64,000 bases of DNA from JACCXG01 sp963785755 (lineage in GTDB: Bacteria > Acidobacteriota > Vicinamibacteria > Vicinamibacterales > 2-12-FULL-66-21): the NCBI GenBank assembly GCA_963785755.1, contig CAWAXG010000071.1, positions 585,650-649,649 on the forward strand, in the 5' to 3' direction. The notes under the pieces are model-generated. The model was not told the origin of the DNA, ran no database searches, and worked only from the letters and a program-made list of their open reading frames with translations. Of the stretch, positions 8,765 to 17,400 are shown piece by piece; the first letter of the stretch is position 1, and each line of letters starts with the position of its first letter. The translations under genes and the position numbers were made by a program.

Positions 8765-9709
8765 ATGTCTGACCTGGTCGTGGTCTTTCGCACGACGTCC
8801 TCGGTGGAGGCCGAAGTCGTCAAGGGTCTCCTCGAAGCCCACGGCATTCCGACGTTCGTGCACTCGAACATGCCGCGGACCTCGTTTCCGATGTCGCTGC
8901 ACGAGGTGCGGCTGACGGTCGCTCCCTCGAGCGCCGAGCGGGCGCGGCGGCTGATCGAGAGCCATCGCGAGGAGCGGACGACGGCGCGGATCATTCCGTT
9001 CGGCGCCGAGTTCGAGCCGCTCGAGCAGATCATCGGCTACCGCTTTCGCGACCGCGGGCTGCTCGAGCACGCGCTGACCCATCGCTCGCGGGTGCACGAG
9101 GACGCGAGCGGCGGCGTCTTCGACAACGAGTCGATGGAGTTCCTCGGCGACTCGATCCTGGGCTTCCTGATCGCCGACATGCTGTTCCGCGAGTTTCCCC
9201 AGCACAACGAAGGCCAGAAGTCGAAGCTCAAGGCGTCGATCGTCTCCGCGGCGGCGCTGGCCCGGCTCGGAGAGCGGATCAATCTCGGCGCCTTCCTGAT
9301 TCTCGGCCGCGGCGAGGAGAAGACCGGCGGACGCCGGAAGCTGGCGCTGATCGCGGACAGCTACGAAGCGCTGATCGCCGCGATCTACCTGGATGGCGGG
9401 ATCGATCCCGCCCGGGCATTCGTGGAGCGGCAGTTCGCGGGGATGATTGCCGAAGCGCGGCGAACCGGCGCGGAGGCGGCGTTCACCGAGGATTACAAGT
9501 CAGCGTTGCAGGAATGGCTGCAGTCCCGCGATCGGGGGCTGCCGTCGTATCGGCTGGCTGCCGAAGTCGGACCGCCGCACCGGCGGCGGTTCGAGGTCGA
9601 AGTGCTCGTCGACGGGCATCCGCTCGCGCGGGCCGACGGCTCCAGCAAGAAGGAGGCAGCGCAGGCCGCGGCGAAGGCCGCGCTGGCCATCCTCAGTCAA
9701 TCTCAATAA
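8765..9709 (+). CDS. rnc: Ribonuclease III with N-terminal DUF2007 domain
   Basis: A 314-residue fusion. Residues 1-68 match the DUF2007 'putative signal transducing protein' pattern (LVVVFRTTSSVEAEVVKGLL, ending in SSAERARRLIE). Residues 82-312 are a complete RNase III: signature NESMEFLGDS (121-130) with E125 and D129, second acidic pair D198/E201 in ADSYEALIAAIYLDGG, and a C-terminal dsRNA-binding domain (about 243-312). The protein cleaves double-stranded RNA in rRNA processing and decay. Ordinary RNase III is about 230 residues, so the extra domain is the oddity. Its last 17 bases overlap the convergent ATPase gene. Confidence 0.93.
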   Translation: MSDLVVVFRTTSSVEAEVVKGLLEAHGIPTFVHSNMPRTSFPMSLHEVRLTVAPSSAERARRLIESHREERTTARIIPFGAEFEPLEQIIGYRFRDRGLLEHALTHRSRVHEDASGGVFDNESMEFLGDSILGFLIADMLFREFPQHNEGQKSKLKASIVSAAALARLGERINLGAFLILGRGEEKTGGRRKLALIADSYEALIAAIYLDGGIDPARAFVERQFAGMIAEARRTGAEAAFTEDYKSALQEWLQSRDRGLPSYRLAAEVGPPHRRRFEVEVLVDGHPLARADGSSKKEAAQAAAKAALAILSQSQ

Positions 9710-10886
9710 TTCCCCAGCTCTTCTCCGGGCCGGCCGTCCGCGGCGCGCCGGCGAGCGCGAGCGCGGGCTCGGCGTGCGGCAGGCGGGCCATCACGTAGGC
9801 GTGGACCTCGCGGGCGACGTCCTCGTCGGTTGGCGGCGTCGGCCGGCAGTGCAGCCGTACCCAGACGCGGAGGATCGGATCGACGAAGCTGTAGCGCTTC
9901 TGCCGCGAGCCGATCAGGTCGACGTCCTCGAGCCAGGAGAGATAGTCCTTGGTCGACCCCGGCGTCCGGCGCAGACGCAGGGCGATCTCGGTGAGCGTCA
10001 GCGGCTCTTCCTCCGCGAGCACGTCGAGGATCGCCTTGAGCGCGCCATAGCCGCGGGCGCGATGGAGCCGCAGCTCGTAGGAGTAGCGGCAGGCCGATGA
10101 GAGCTGCCCGCCGGGCGACAGCAGCGCGCAGAGCGCGCTGACCGGGTCGGAGCCGCCGCGCGGCGCGAGCGAGGCGTTCGCCTCGGCAATCATGCGCGCG
10201 TAGAGCGGACGGCCGTCCGACAGCGCATGGATCAGGCGGGCGAGCTCATCGCGGGCGTGATCTTCCTCGTCTTCCTTGAAGCCCGCGGCGCGCCGTTCGT
10301 CCGCCGCCGGCAGCGTCGCCCGGACTTCCGCCGCGCTCAGCGGCGCGACCGGCATGATCTCGAAGCGCGATGGGGCGTCACGCAGCAGCCGATGCGTGCG
10401 CGCCATGTAGCGCGTGGTCAGCACGAAGCGGTTGCCGCTCGCGCCGAGGGCCGCGACGAGGTCGCGCAGGACGGTGCGCAGGCCGGGGAAGCTCTCGAAG
10501 GTCCGCAGCTCGAGGAATTCGTCGAGCAGGAACGTCACCGGTCCGCCGGTGCTGCCTCGGGCGTTCGCGAGGAAGGCCAGCGCGCTGGCAAAGGACTCGC
10601 GCGGCACGTGGTCGCCGCTGGCGACGCCGGCCGGCGCCTGCGCGGGAAACGGCGAGCTGTCGCGCAGCGACTTGAGAAAGCGCTCAGGCGTGGTGGCGAT
10701 CCGCTCGACGTCGACGTACTGTGCCGCGTTGCGGCCGAGCAGATCGCGCAGCCGCAACAGCAGCGACGTGCGACCTGTGCCGCAGCCGCCAAGGAGCACG
10801 GGTATCCGTGGCCCTGCCGCGGTGTTGCTGCCATCCAGCGCCTCGAGCACACGGCGTTCGAGTGCCGGCCGCTCCGGAATCATCAT
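9693..10886 (-). CDS. AAA/STAND-type ATP-binding protein coupled to hutU
   Basis: A 397-residue predicted ATPase. The P-loop near residues 33-41 reads GGCGTGRTS, with arginine where the Walker A lysine is usual. Walker B is FLLDEF and a sensor-like segment is NRFVLTTRY. The C-terminal third has winged-helix character (LTLTEIALRLRRTPGSTKDY, then a segment ending in SFVDPILRVWV), as in archaeal-type or MNS-like ATPases. The start codon overlaps the hutU stop as ATGA, so it is translationally coupled to histidine catabolism; a second ATG follows at once. Specific function unknown. Its 3' end overlaps convergent rnc. Confidence 0.75.
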   Translation of the reverse strand: MMIPERPALERRVLEALDGSNTAAGPRIPVLLGGCGTGRTSLLLRLRDLLGRNAAQYVDVERIATTPERFLKSLRDSSPFPAQAPAGVASGDHVPRESFASALAFLANARGSTGGPVTFLLDEFLELRTFESFPGLRTVLRDLVAALGASGNRFVLTTRYMARTHRLLRDAPSRFEIMPVAPLSAAEVRATLPAADERRAAGFKEDEEDHARDELARLIHALSDGRPLYARMIAEANASLAPRGGSDPVSALCALLSPGGQLSSACRYSYELRLHRARGYGALKAILDVLAEEEPLTLTEIALRLRRTPGSTKDYLSWLEDVDLIGSRQKRYSFVDPILRVWVRLHCRPTPPTDEDVAREVHAYVMARLPHAEPALALAGAPRTAGPEKSWGIIEID

Positions 10887-12559
10887 CGTGCGACTCCCCC
10901 AAGGTTCCTTGACGGACTGTCAATGTTAGCGCGCGCCGCCGCCGCGACGGCCTCGGGATAACCGGCATCCGCATGACGGATGACGCCGAGGCCCGGATCG
11001 CAGGTGAGCACGCGCTCGAGTTTTTCGTCGGCTTCGCGGGTGCCGTCGGCGACCACGACCATCCCCGCATGGATGGAGTAGCCGATGCCGACCCCGCCGC
11101 CGTGGTGGACTGATACCCAGGTCGCGCCGGCCGACGTATTGAGCAACGCGTTCAGAATCGGCCAGTCGGCAATCGCGTCGCTGCCGTCACGCATGCCCTC
11201 CGTTTCCCGGTTCGGCGACGCGACCGATCCGGTGTCGAGGTGATCCCGGCCGATGACAATCGGCGCCTTCACGATACCGCGCCGGACCAGGTCGTTGAGC
11301 GCGAGACCGAAACGCGCGCGCTCGCCGTAGCCGAGCCAGAAGATCCGCGCCGGCAGTCCCTGGAATTTTACCCGCTCACGCGCGAGGTTGATCCACCGGC
11401 AGAGGGCGTCGTCGTGGGCGAACATCGTCAGGGCGAGGTCGTCGGTGGCCTGGATGTCCGCCGGGTCACCCGAGAGCGCCGCCCAGCGAAACGGTCCCTT
11501 GCCGACGCAGAAGAGCGGACGGATGTATTCGGGGACGAAGCCGGGAATGTCGAACGCCCGCTCGACGCCGGCCTGCCGCGCCTGGGCGCGGATGTTGTTG
11601 CCGTAGTCGAACGCGACGGCGCCGCGCCGCTGCAGGGCGAGCAGCGCCTCGACGTGCACCGCCATCGATTCCATCGAGCGCCGGACGTACTCCTCCGCAT
11701 CGACGTCGCGGAGCGTGCTGGCGTCGCCGAGCGACAGGCCGCGCGGGACGTAGCCGTTGAGCGCATCGTGCGCGGAGGTCTGATCGGTGACGACATCAGG
11801 GGTGACGCCGCGCCGGACCAGCTCCGGGAGCACGTCCGCGGCATTGCCTTCGAGCGCAATCGAGCGCGCCACGCCGTCTCGCTGCCAGCGCGCGACCCGG
11901 TCGAGGGCGATTCCCAGATCCGTCGTGTGCTCGTCGACGTATTTCGTGGCGAGCCGGCGGGCGATGCGCTGCGGATCGACCTCGATCACCAGCGCGACGC
12001 CGCCGTTCATGGTGACGGCGAGGGGCTGCGCCCCACCCATGCCACCGAGACCCGCGGTCGCGACGAGCCTGCCGCGAAGGTCGCCGCCGAAATGGCGGCG
12101 AGCCAGCTCCGCCAGCGTCTCGTAGGTGCCCTGCAGGATGCCCTGGGTCCCAATGTAGATCCAGCTGCCGGCCGTCATCTGCCCGTACATCGTCAGGCCG
12201 CGGTGCTCGAGATCGCGGAAATGCTCCCAGGTCGCCCAGGCCGGTACCAGCATGGCGTTGACGATGATGACGCGGGGAGCCCAGGGATGCGTGCGGAAGA
12301 CGCCGACCGGCTTGCCAGACTGGACCACGAGGGTCTCGTCGCGCTCGAGGCGGCGCAGTGTCGCGACGATCGCATCGAACGCGTCCCAGCTCCGCGCCGC
12401 CCGTCCCGATCCGCCGTAGACCACGAGGTCCTCGGGCCGCTCGGCCACGTCGGGATCGAGATTGTTCATCAGCATCCGAAGCGCGGCTTCCTGCGGCCAG
12501 CCTTTGCAGCTGATCGCAGCGCCACGGGGTGCGCTGACATGACGAGAGAGAGTATTCAT
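10883..12559 (-). CDS. hutU: Urocanate hydratase
   Basis: A 558-residue urocanase, the second enzyme of histidine degradation, converting urocanate to imidazolonepropionate with tightly bound NAD. Visible signatures are KGWPQEAALRMLMNNLDPDV at the N-terminus, LVVYGGSGRAAR, the NAD-region GLGGMGGAQPLA, DQTSAHDALNGY and VSVHHGGGVGIGYSIHAG. I chose the start at 12559 (MNTLSRH); an in-frame start 18 codons upstream adds non-conserved sequence. It lies 72 bases downstream of hutH on the same strand and is followed by a coupled ATPase gene. Confidence 0.96.
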   Translation of the reverse strand: MNTLSRHVSAPRGAAISCKGWPQEAALRMLMNNLDPDVAERPEDLVVYGGSGRAARSWDAFDAIVATLRRLERDETLVVQSGKPVGVFRTHPWAPRVIIVNAMLVPAWATWEHFRDLEHRGLTMYGQMTAGSWIYIGTQGILQGTYETLAELARRHFGGDLRGRLVATAGLGGMGGAQPLAVTMNGGVALVIEVDPQRIARRLATKYVDEHTTDLGIALDRVARWQRDGVARSIALEGNAADVLPELVRRGVTPDVVTDQTSAHDALNGYVPRGLSLGDASTLRDVDAEEYVRRSMESMAVHVEALLALQRRGAVAFDYGNNIRAQARQAGVERAFDIPGFVPEYIRPLFCVGKGPFRWAALSGDPADIQATDDLALTMFAHDDALCRWINLARERVKFQGLPARIFWLGYGERARFGLALNDLVRRGIVKAPIVIGRDHLDTGSVASPNRETEGMRDGSDAIADWPILNALLNTSAGATWVSVHHGGGVGIGYSIHAGMVVVADGTREADEKLERVLTCDPGLGVIRHADAGYPEAVAAAARANIDSPSRNLGGVAR

Positions 12560-12631
12560 CACCGGGCGTGCGTCGGAGGTAAGCAATCTAAAAACGTACG
12601 CGCGCGTTGTCAAACTGAAATTGAAAATTTC

Positions 12632-14161
12632 TTACTTGACTTCTCCGCCGCATGCGGACTCCAGCGTTCCGTCGGCGATCATCGCGGCGATCGCCTCGAT
12701 GTCCGGCGAAGGCGGCCGGTCGTCGGCGAGCGGCGGCACCACGGATCGAATCTGCTGATGCACGCGCTGAAGCCGCGGCGAGGTCTGCAGCGGCGCCAGC
12801 AGGTCGAGCGCCTGGCACGAGCACAGGAGTTCGACGGCGAGGACGCGCGTCGCGAGCGCGACCGCACGCTCGCCCTTGAGCGCGGCGCCCATGCTCATGC
12901 TGACGTGATCCTCGCGGTTGGCCGACGTCGGGATCGTATCGACGCTGGCGGGATGCGCCAGCGTCTTCACCTCCGACGCCAGGGCGGCGGCGGTCACCTG
13001 CGCCATCATGTATCCGGACTGCAGCCCGCTGTTCGGCGTCAGGAACGCCGGCAGCTCGCTCAGGACGGGGTTGACGAGCCGATCGGACCGCCGCTCGCTG
13101 ATCGTGGCGAACTGGGCGACCGCGATCGCCAGCAGATCCGCGGCCACCGCCACCGGCGCGCCGTGAAAGTTCCCGCCGGAGACAATCTCGCCGTCCCCAG
13201 CGAACACCATCGGGTTGTCGGTGGCCGCGTTGAGCTCCGTGGTCACGATCTCGCGGACAAATCGGAGCGCTTCCCGCCCCGCGCCGTGCACCTGCGCCGC
13301 GCAACGCAGCGAATACGCGTCCTGGATGCGGCCGCAGAACTCATGGGACTTGTTGATCGCGCTGCCCGCGAGCAGAAACCGGACATTCGCGGCCGAAACT
13401 GACTGGCCGGCATACGGGCGCGGCTCGTGAATGCGGGCCTCGAAGGGGTGAACGGATCCCCGCAACGCGTCGATCGACAGTGCCACGGCGATATCGGCAG
13501 CGCGGGCGAGGCGCTCGCCGCCGATGAGCGCCAGCGCCAGGACGGCGGTCGAGGGCTGCGTGCCGTTGATCAGCGCCAGCCCCTCCTTCGCTTCGAGCGT
13601 CATCGGCCGCAGCCCGGCGATCTCGAGCGCCCGGCCGCCAGGCCAGACGCGATCGTCGTCGCCCACCGTCGCGAACCCCTCGCCGATGAGCACGAGGGCG
13701 AGGTGCGCGAGCGGCGCCAGGTCGCCGCTCGCACCCACCGAGCCGCGGCTCGGCACGACCGGATGCACCCGGCGGTTGAGCAGGTCGAGGAGATGGTCGA
13801 TCGTCTGCCGGCGAATGCCGGAGAAGCCCTTCGCGAGGACGTTGGCTCTGAGCGCCATCGATGCGCGAACGGTGCGCACCGGCAGCGGTTCACCGACACC
13901 GGCGGCATGGCTGCGGAGAAGATTCAACTGGAGCGTCTGCAGCGCGTCGCGGGGAATCGTGGTCTCCGCCAGCGCGCCGAACCCGGTGTTGATGCCGTAG
14001 ACGGCGCGGTCGGCGCCGGCATGACGATCGACGACGGCGCGCGCCGCGTCGACGCGCTGAATCGCGTCAGCGGCCAGCGTGACGTCGAGGCGGCCATCCG
14101 CAATGTCGACGAGCTCGGACAGCGTGAGCGAGCGACCGTCACAGGCGAAGAGGCGAGTCAT
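12632..14161 (-). CDS. hutH: Histidine ammonia-lyase
   Basis: A 509-residue histidase, which deaminates L-histidine to urocanate. The MIO-forming triad A144-S145-G146 lies in SRGSVGASGDLAPLAHL, and the family motifs YGINTGFGALAE, LQLNLLRSHAAG and NPMVFAGDGEIVSGGNFHG are all present. The length is normal. It is first in the hutH-hutU-ATPase operon and diverges from purA across 57 bases. No hutI or hutF/G genes are in the window, so the later steps must be encoded elsewhere. Confidence 0.97.
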   Translation of the reverse strand: MTRLFACDGRSLTLSELVDIADGRLDVTLAADAIQRVDAARAVVDRHAGADRAVYGINTGFGALAETTIPRDALQTLQLNLLRSHAAGVGEPLPVRTVRASMALRANVLAKGFSGIRRQTIDHLLDLLNRRVHPVVPSRGSVGASGDLAPLAHLALVLIGEGFATVGDDDRVWPGGRALEIAGLRPMTLEAKEGLALINGTQPSTAVLALALIGGERLARAADIAVALSIDALRGSVHPFEARIHEPRPYAGQSVSAANVRFLLAGSAINKSHEFCGRIQDAYSLRCAAQVHGAGREALRFVREIVTTELNAATDNPMVFAGDGEIVSGGNFHGAPVAVAADLLAIAVAQFATISERRSDRLVNPVLSELPAFLTPNSGLQSGYMMAQVTAAALASEVKTLAHPASVDTIPTSANREDHVSMSMGAALKGERAVALATRVLAVELLCSCQALDLLAPLQTSPRLQRVHQQIRSVVPPLADDRPPSPDIEAIAAMIADGTLESACGGEVK

Positions 14162-14203
14162 GAAAAGCGCGCGCGCGGACGCGAACCGGTCGAGGAACGA
14201 AGG

Positions 14204-14209
14204 TAGAAT
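14204..14209 (+). promoter_or_regulatory. -10-like box for purA
   Basis: TAGAAT ends nine bases before the purA ATG. If used, transcription would begin within about three bases of the start codon, making the mRNA leaderless or nearly so. No clear ribosome binding site is present in the remaining bases. Confidence 0.45.
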
Positions 14210-14218
14210 ACTTCACTT

Positions 14219-15520
14219 ATGAACATCGCCGTGTTGGGCGCACAGTGGGGTGACGAAGGCAAGGGCAAGATCGTCGATCTCCTGACGCCGAACTTCTCGA
14301 TCGTCGCCAGATACCAGGGAGGCCACAACGCCGGTCATACCGTGTACGCGGCGGGCCGCAAGTTCGTCCTGCGCCTGCTGCCGTCCGGCATCCTGCACGA
14401 GGGCATCACCTGTGTCATCGGCAACGGCGTGGTCATCGATCCGCAGGCGCTGTTCGCCGAGATCGACGAGCTCGAGCGCGCCGGCATCGCCGTCGGCGAT
14501 CGCCTGGTCATCAGCGACAAGGCCCATCTCATCCTGCCGTACCATCGCGAGCTGGATCTCCTCAGCGAGGCGCGCCGCGGTGAGCGGAAGATCGGCACGA
14601 CCTCGCGCGGCATCGGCCCTGCGTACGAGGACAAGATCGCCCGACGCGGCGTTCGCGTCGGCGACCTGGCCAACGCCGGTTCGCTTGCCGAGGCGGTTGA
14701 GCACAATGTCGCCGCCCGCAACCGGCTCATCGCCGACTCACAGATGGACTGGCGCCAGGTCATCGACGAACTGAAGCGCTCCTGGGATCGCATGGGCCGC
14801 TGGGTCACCGACGTGTCGCTGTTCCTGTCGCGCGCCCGCGCTGCCGGCCAGTCCATCATGTTCGAAGGCGCGCAAGGCACGCTGCTCGATATCGACCACG
14901 GCACCTATCCTTATGTGACGTCGTCCAATGCGACCATCGGCGGCGTCTGCACCGGCCTCGGCGTCGACGCGAAAGCGATCGACGGGGTGCTCGGGGTCGC
15001 CAAAGCCTACACGACCCGAGTCGGGGAAGGACCGCTGCCCACCGAGCTCACGGGAGAGCTCGGCAATCGGCTGCGCGAGAGCGGTCAGGAGTTCGGCGCC
15101 GTCACCGGCCGGCCGCGGCGGTGCGGCTGGTACGACGCCGTCGCCGTACGCTATGCGGTGCGCGTCAACGGGCTGGATGCGCTGGCGCTCACGAAGCTCG
15201 ATGTCCTCGATGAGATGCCCGAGCTGCAGGTCTGCACGGCCTATCGGGCACGCGGCGGCGTGCTGCACGAACTGCCCGGCGACCTCGCGCAGCTCGCGAC
15301 GTGCGAGCCGGTCTACGAAACGCTCGCCGGCTGGAACAAGCCGACCAAGGGTATCCGGCGATACGAGGATCTCCCCGCGGAGGCACGCGCCTACATCTCG
15401 AGAATCGAGGAGATTACCGGCGTGACGGCCGCGATTCTCTCCACGGGATCGGATCGCGACGACACGATCATCCGCGATGAGTCAGTTGCGGCAGGCTGGT
15501 TCAAATCAAGTCGCAAGTAA
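14219..15520 (+). CDS. purA: Adenylosuccinate synthetase
   Basis: A 433-residue enzyme that joins aspartate to IMP using GTP, the first committed step to AMP. The N-terminal GAQWGDEGKGK phosphate loop is intact, followed by GGHNAGHT, TTSRGIGPAYEDK, the GAQGTLLDIDHGTYPYVTSS region and a C-terminal GDRDD-like GSDRDDTI segment. Its length equals that of the family. A -10-like box lies nine bases upstream of the ATG. It diverges from hutH. The final codons run into a word-repeat tract that fills the gap to the convergent PilZ gene. Confidence 0.97.
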   Translation: MNIAVLGAQWGDEGKGKIVDLLTPNFSIVARYQGGHNAGHTVYAAGRKFVLRLLPSGILHEGITCVIGNGVVIDPQALFAEIDELERAGIAVGDRLVISDKAHLILPYHRELDLLSEARRGERKIGTTSRGIGPAYEDKIARRGVRVGDLANAGSLAEAVEHNVAARNRLIADSQMDWRQVIDELKRSWDRMGRWVTDVSLFLSRARAAGQSIMFEGAQGTLLDIDHGTYPYVTSSNATIGGVCTGLGVDAKAIDGVLGVAKAYTTRVGEGPLPTELTGELGNRLRESGQEFGAVTGRPRRCGWYDAVAVRYAVRVNGLDALALTKLDVLDEMPELQVCTAYRARGGVLHELPGDLAQLATCEPVYETLAGWNKPTKGIRRYEDLPAEARAYISRIEEITGVTAAILSTGSDRDDTIIRDESVAAGWFKSSRK

Positions 15521-15578
15521 CAAGGCACAGGTACAACGGAACGCGGCGACGTTGCTCCTTGGTACCTGCAACTTGCTG
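15507..15578. repeat. Convergent word-repeat tract (CAAGTA/ACAACGGAA family)
   Basis: The left arm (CAAGTAACAAGGCACAGG, followed by TACAACGGAA) covers the last purA codons and its stop. The right arm holds inverse words (TTGCTCCTTGGTACC, CAACTTGC). It fills the gap to the convergent PilZ gene. The same word family recurs at 44588-44650, where GCAAGTATCAAGGAACAAGG is found on the opposite strand. Confidence 0.65.
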
Positions 15579-15582
15579 ATGT

Positions 15583-16332
15583 CTATTCCTTGTTTTTCAG
15601 GCAGAAGGACTCGACGGCGGCGGCGTCGGCATCGGTGAACTCGACGCCGGCGCGATAGCGGGGAGGCTCGCTCGGCTGCGGCAGCTCGAACTTGGCCCAG
15701 GCCACGGCGCCGCGGAACCGCATGACGAAGTCGTCGTTCGGCACGCTGACGCGCACGCGCTGGTTCGGCCGCAGGATCGTTCCCGACAACACCTGGGCTC
15801 CCACATACGAGAGATCGACGAGCTGGGCGGGATTGCCGTCGAGTTGAATCTCGACGCCGCGGCGGATGCGATGCCGCTGCGCCCGCCGCGTGCCGTGCCA
15901 GTCGAGCGGCCGCGGCGGTGGCTCGGAGCTGATCGCGGTGGCCGCGGCAGCGGCCTCTTCGATCGCGACGCCGGCGCCAACCGACGGGGTGACCGGGTCG
16001 GACGGAGCAGGCTCCGGCTCGGGATCGGGCGGGGCCGGCGCCGTGCCTTTCACCATGACCCGCGAGTAGTCGCCGGAATGCGACATGACCCGCACCTCGG
16101 AATGTCCGAGCTGCGGATCGTTCTTGATGCGATTGATCAGCGCCGCTCCCCGTGGCGTCGCCGCGAACAATCGCTCGAGGACGATGAGACGCGGTTTGTG
16201 CTCGAGAATGGCTTGCAGGGCCTGAATCGGCTCCGTGTCTGGAAAGACCAGAAGCTCGCCGTCCTCCGCCAGGCGTTCCCGCAGAGACGGCATCAGGTTG
16301 GACGCTGCAATCACCACCACTGGTGCCGGCAT
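15583..16332 (-). CDS. PilZ-domain protein with degenerate receiver domain
   Basis: A 249-residue protein. Residues 1-95 look like a response-regulator receiver domain, but the phospho-acceptor position (PRLIVLERL) holds glutamate E53 instead of aspartate, so it is probably a pseudo-receiver. A proline/alanine-rich linker (about 98-145) leads to a PilZ domain with the c-di-GMP motifs RRAQRHRIRR and DLSYVGAQV (149-181). Proteins of this type couple c-di-GMP to motility or surface output. A TAGACT box lies six bases upstream of the start. It is a convergent neighbour of purA and diverges from the ROK gene. Confidence 0.8.
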   Translation of the reverse strand: MPAPVVVIAASNLMPSLRERLAEDGELLVFPDTEPIQALQAILEHKPRLIVLERLFAATPRGAALINRIKNDPQLGHSEVRVMSHSGDYSRVMVKGTAPAPPDPEPEPAPSDPVTPSVGAGVAIEEAAAAATAISSEPPPRPLDWHGTRRAQRHRIRRGVEIQLDGNPAQLVDLSYVGAQVLSGTILRPNQRVRVSVPNDDFVMRFRGAVAWAKFELPQPSEPPRYRAGVEFTDADAAAVESFCLKNKE

Positions 16333-16338
16333 CGGTCG

Positions 16339-16344
16339 AGTCTA
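16339..16344 (-). promoter_or_regulatory. -10-like box for the PilZ gene
   Basis: On the minus strand TAGACT (within TTGATAGACT) ends six bases before the ATG at 16332, the spacing expected for a leaderless transcript. Confidence 0.35.
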
Positions 16345-16399
16345 TCAAAACTCGGAATCAACCGGATGTCGCGTGGCCGAGCGCGCGGTGCCATCTCCT

Positions 16400-16405
16400 T
16401 ATAAT
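16400..16405 (+). promoter_or_regulatory. TATAAT -10 box upstream of the ROK kinase
   Basis: A consensus TATAAT ends six bases before an in-frame GTG at 16412 and 75 bases before the ATG at 16481. If transcription starts at 16412, the GTG would be a leaderless start adding 23 residues; otherwise the ATG has a 69-base leader. Confidence 0.5.
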
Positions 16406-16480
16406 GACGCAGTGGATTTGTCACATGGACCGGAGCGCGACGCTGCCGGCGCCCGCGATGCTGAGGGGACCAACCCGAAG

Positions 16481-17368
16481 ATGCGCATCGGCATCGATCT
16501 CGGAGGCACGAAGATCGAGGCCGTCTCGCTCGACGGCGTGGGATGCGAGCGGTTCCGCCAGCGCGTGCGATCGCCGCGCGGCGATTACGGGGGCACGCTC
16601 GAAGCGGTCGCGTCGCTCGTGGCAGGCGCCGAGGAAGCGGCCGGTCCCGCCACGGTCGGTATCGGGATTCCCGGCGCCATCTCGCCCGCCACCGGACTGA
16701 TCAAGAACGCCAATTCGACCTGGCTCAATGGCCGGCCGCTCGCGGAGGATCTCGCGGCCGTCCTCGGGCGGCCGGTCAGGCTGGCCAACGACGCCAACTG
16801 CATGGCGCTCTCGGAGGCAGCCGACGGCGCGGCGGCGGGGCATGCCGTGGTCTTTGCCGTCATCATCGGGACCGGCACGGGCGGCGGGCTCGTGGTCAAC
16901 GGACGTGCGGTGGTCGGGGCGAATGCGATCGCTGGCGAGTGGGGCCACAATCCGCTGCCGTGGCCGGAAGGCGAGGAATGGCCGGGGCCGCCGTGCTACT
17001 GCGGCCGCACCGGCTGCATCGAGACGTTCCTCTCAGGTCCCGGGATGTCGCGGGACCATGAGATCGCGACCGGCGAGCGGCTCGATGCGACCGCGATCGC
17101 CGAGCGGGCTGCGCAGCAACACAACGGCGCCGCCGCCACGCTCGCGCGATACGAGCACCGGCTCGCCCGCGGACTCGCGTCCGTCATCAACGTCGTCGAT
17201 CCCGAGGTCATCGTGCTGGCGGGCGGACTGTCGAACATCGACCGGCTGTACGAACGGGTGCCGGCTCTCTGGGGACCGTACGTGTTCTCCGATCATGTCG
17301 CGACGCGGCTCGTCAAGGCGCGACACGGCGATTCGAGCGGCGTGCGCGGCGCGGCGTGGTTGTGGTAG
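16481..17368 (+). CDS. ROK family sugar kinase
   Basis: A 295-residue ROK-family protein, likely a fructokinase or glucokinase-type enzyme that phosphorylates a hexose with ATP. The N-terminal phosphate motif is GIDLGGTKIEAV, there is a GTGTGGGLV glycine loop, and the zinc-binding signature CYCGRTGCIETFLSGPG is complete. The ATG at 16481 begins right at the conserved domain. An in-frame GTG at 16412, six bases after a TATAAT box, could be a leaderless alternative start adding 23 residues. It stands alone between the PilZ gene and the convergent ytxJ. Confidence 0.9.
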   Translation: MRIGIDLGGTKIEAVSLDGVGCERFRQRVRSPRGDYGGTLEAVASLVAGAEEAAGPATVGIGIPGAISPATGLIKNANSTWLNGRPLAEDLAAVLGRPVRLANDANCMALSEAADGAAAGHAVVFAVIIGTGTGGGLVVNGRAVVGANAIAGEWGHNPLPWPEGEEWPGPPCYCGRTGCIETFLSGPGMSRDHEIATGERLDATAIAERAAQQHNGAAATLARYEHRLARGLASVINVVDPEVIVLAGGLSNIDRLYERVPALWGPYVFSDHVATRLVKARHGDSSGVRGAAWLW

Positions 17369-17400
17369 GAGGGAAGTTGGGGGTCCCTCTCTTTTCATTT

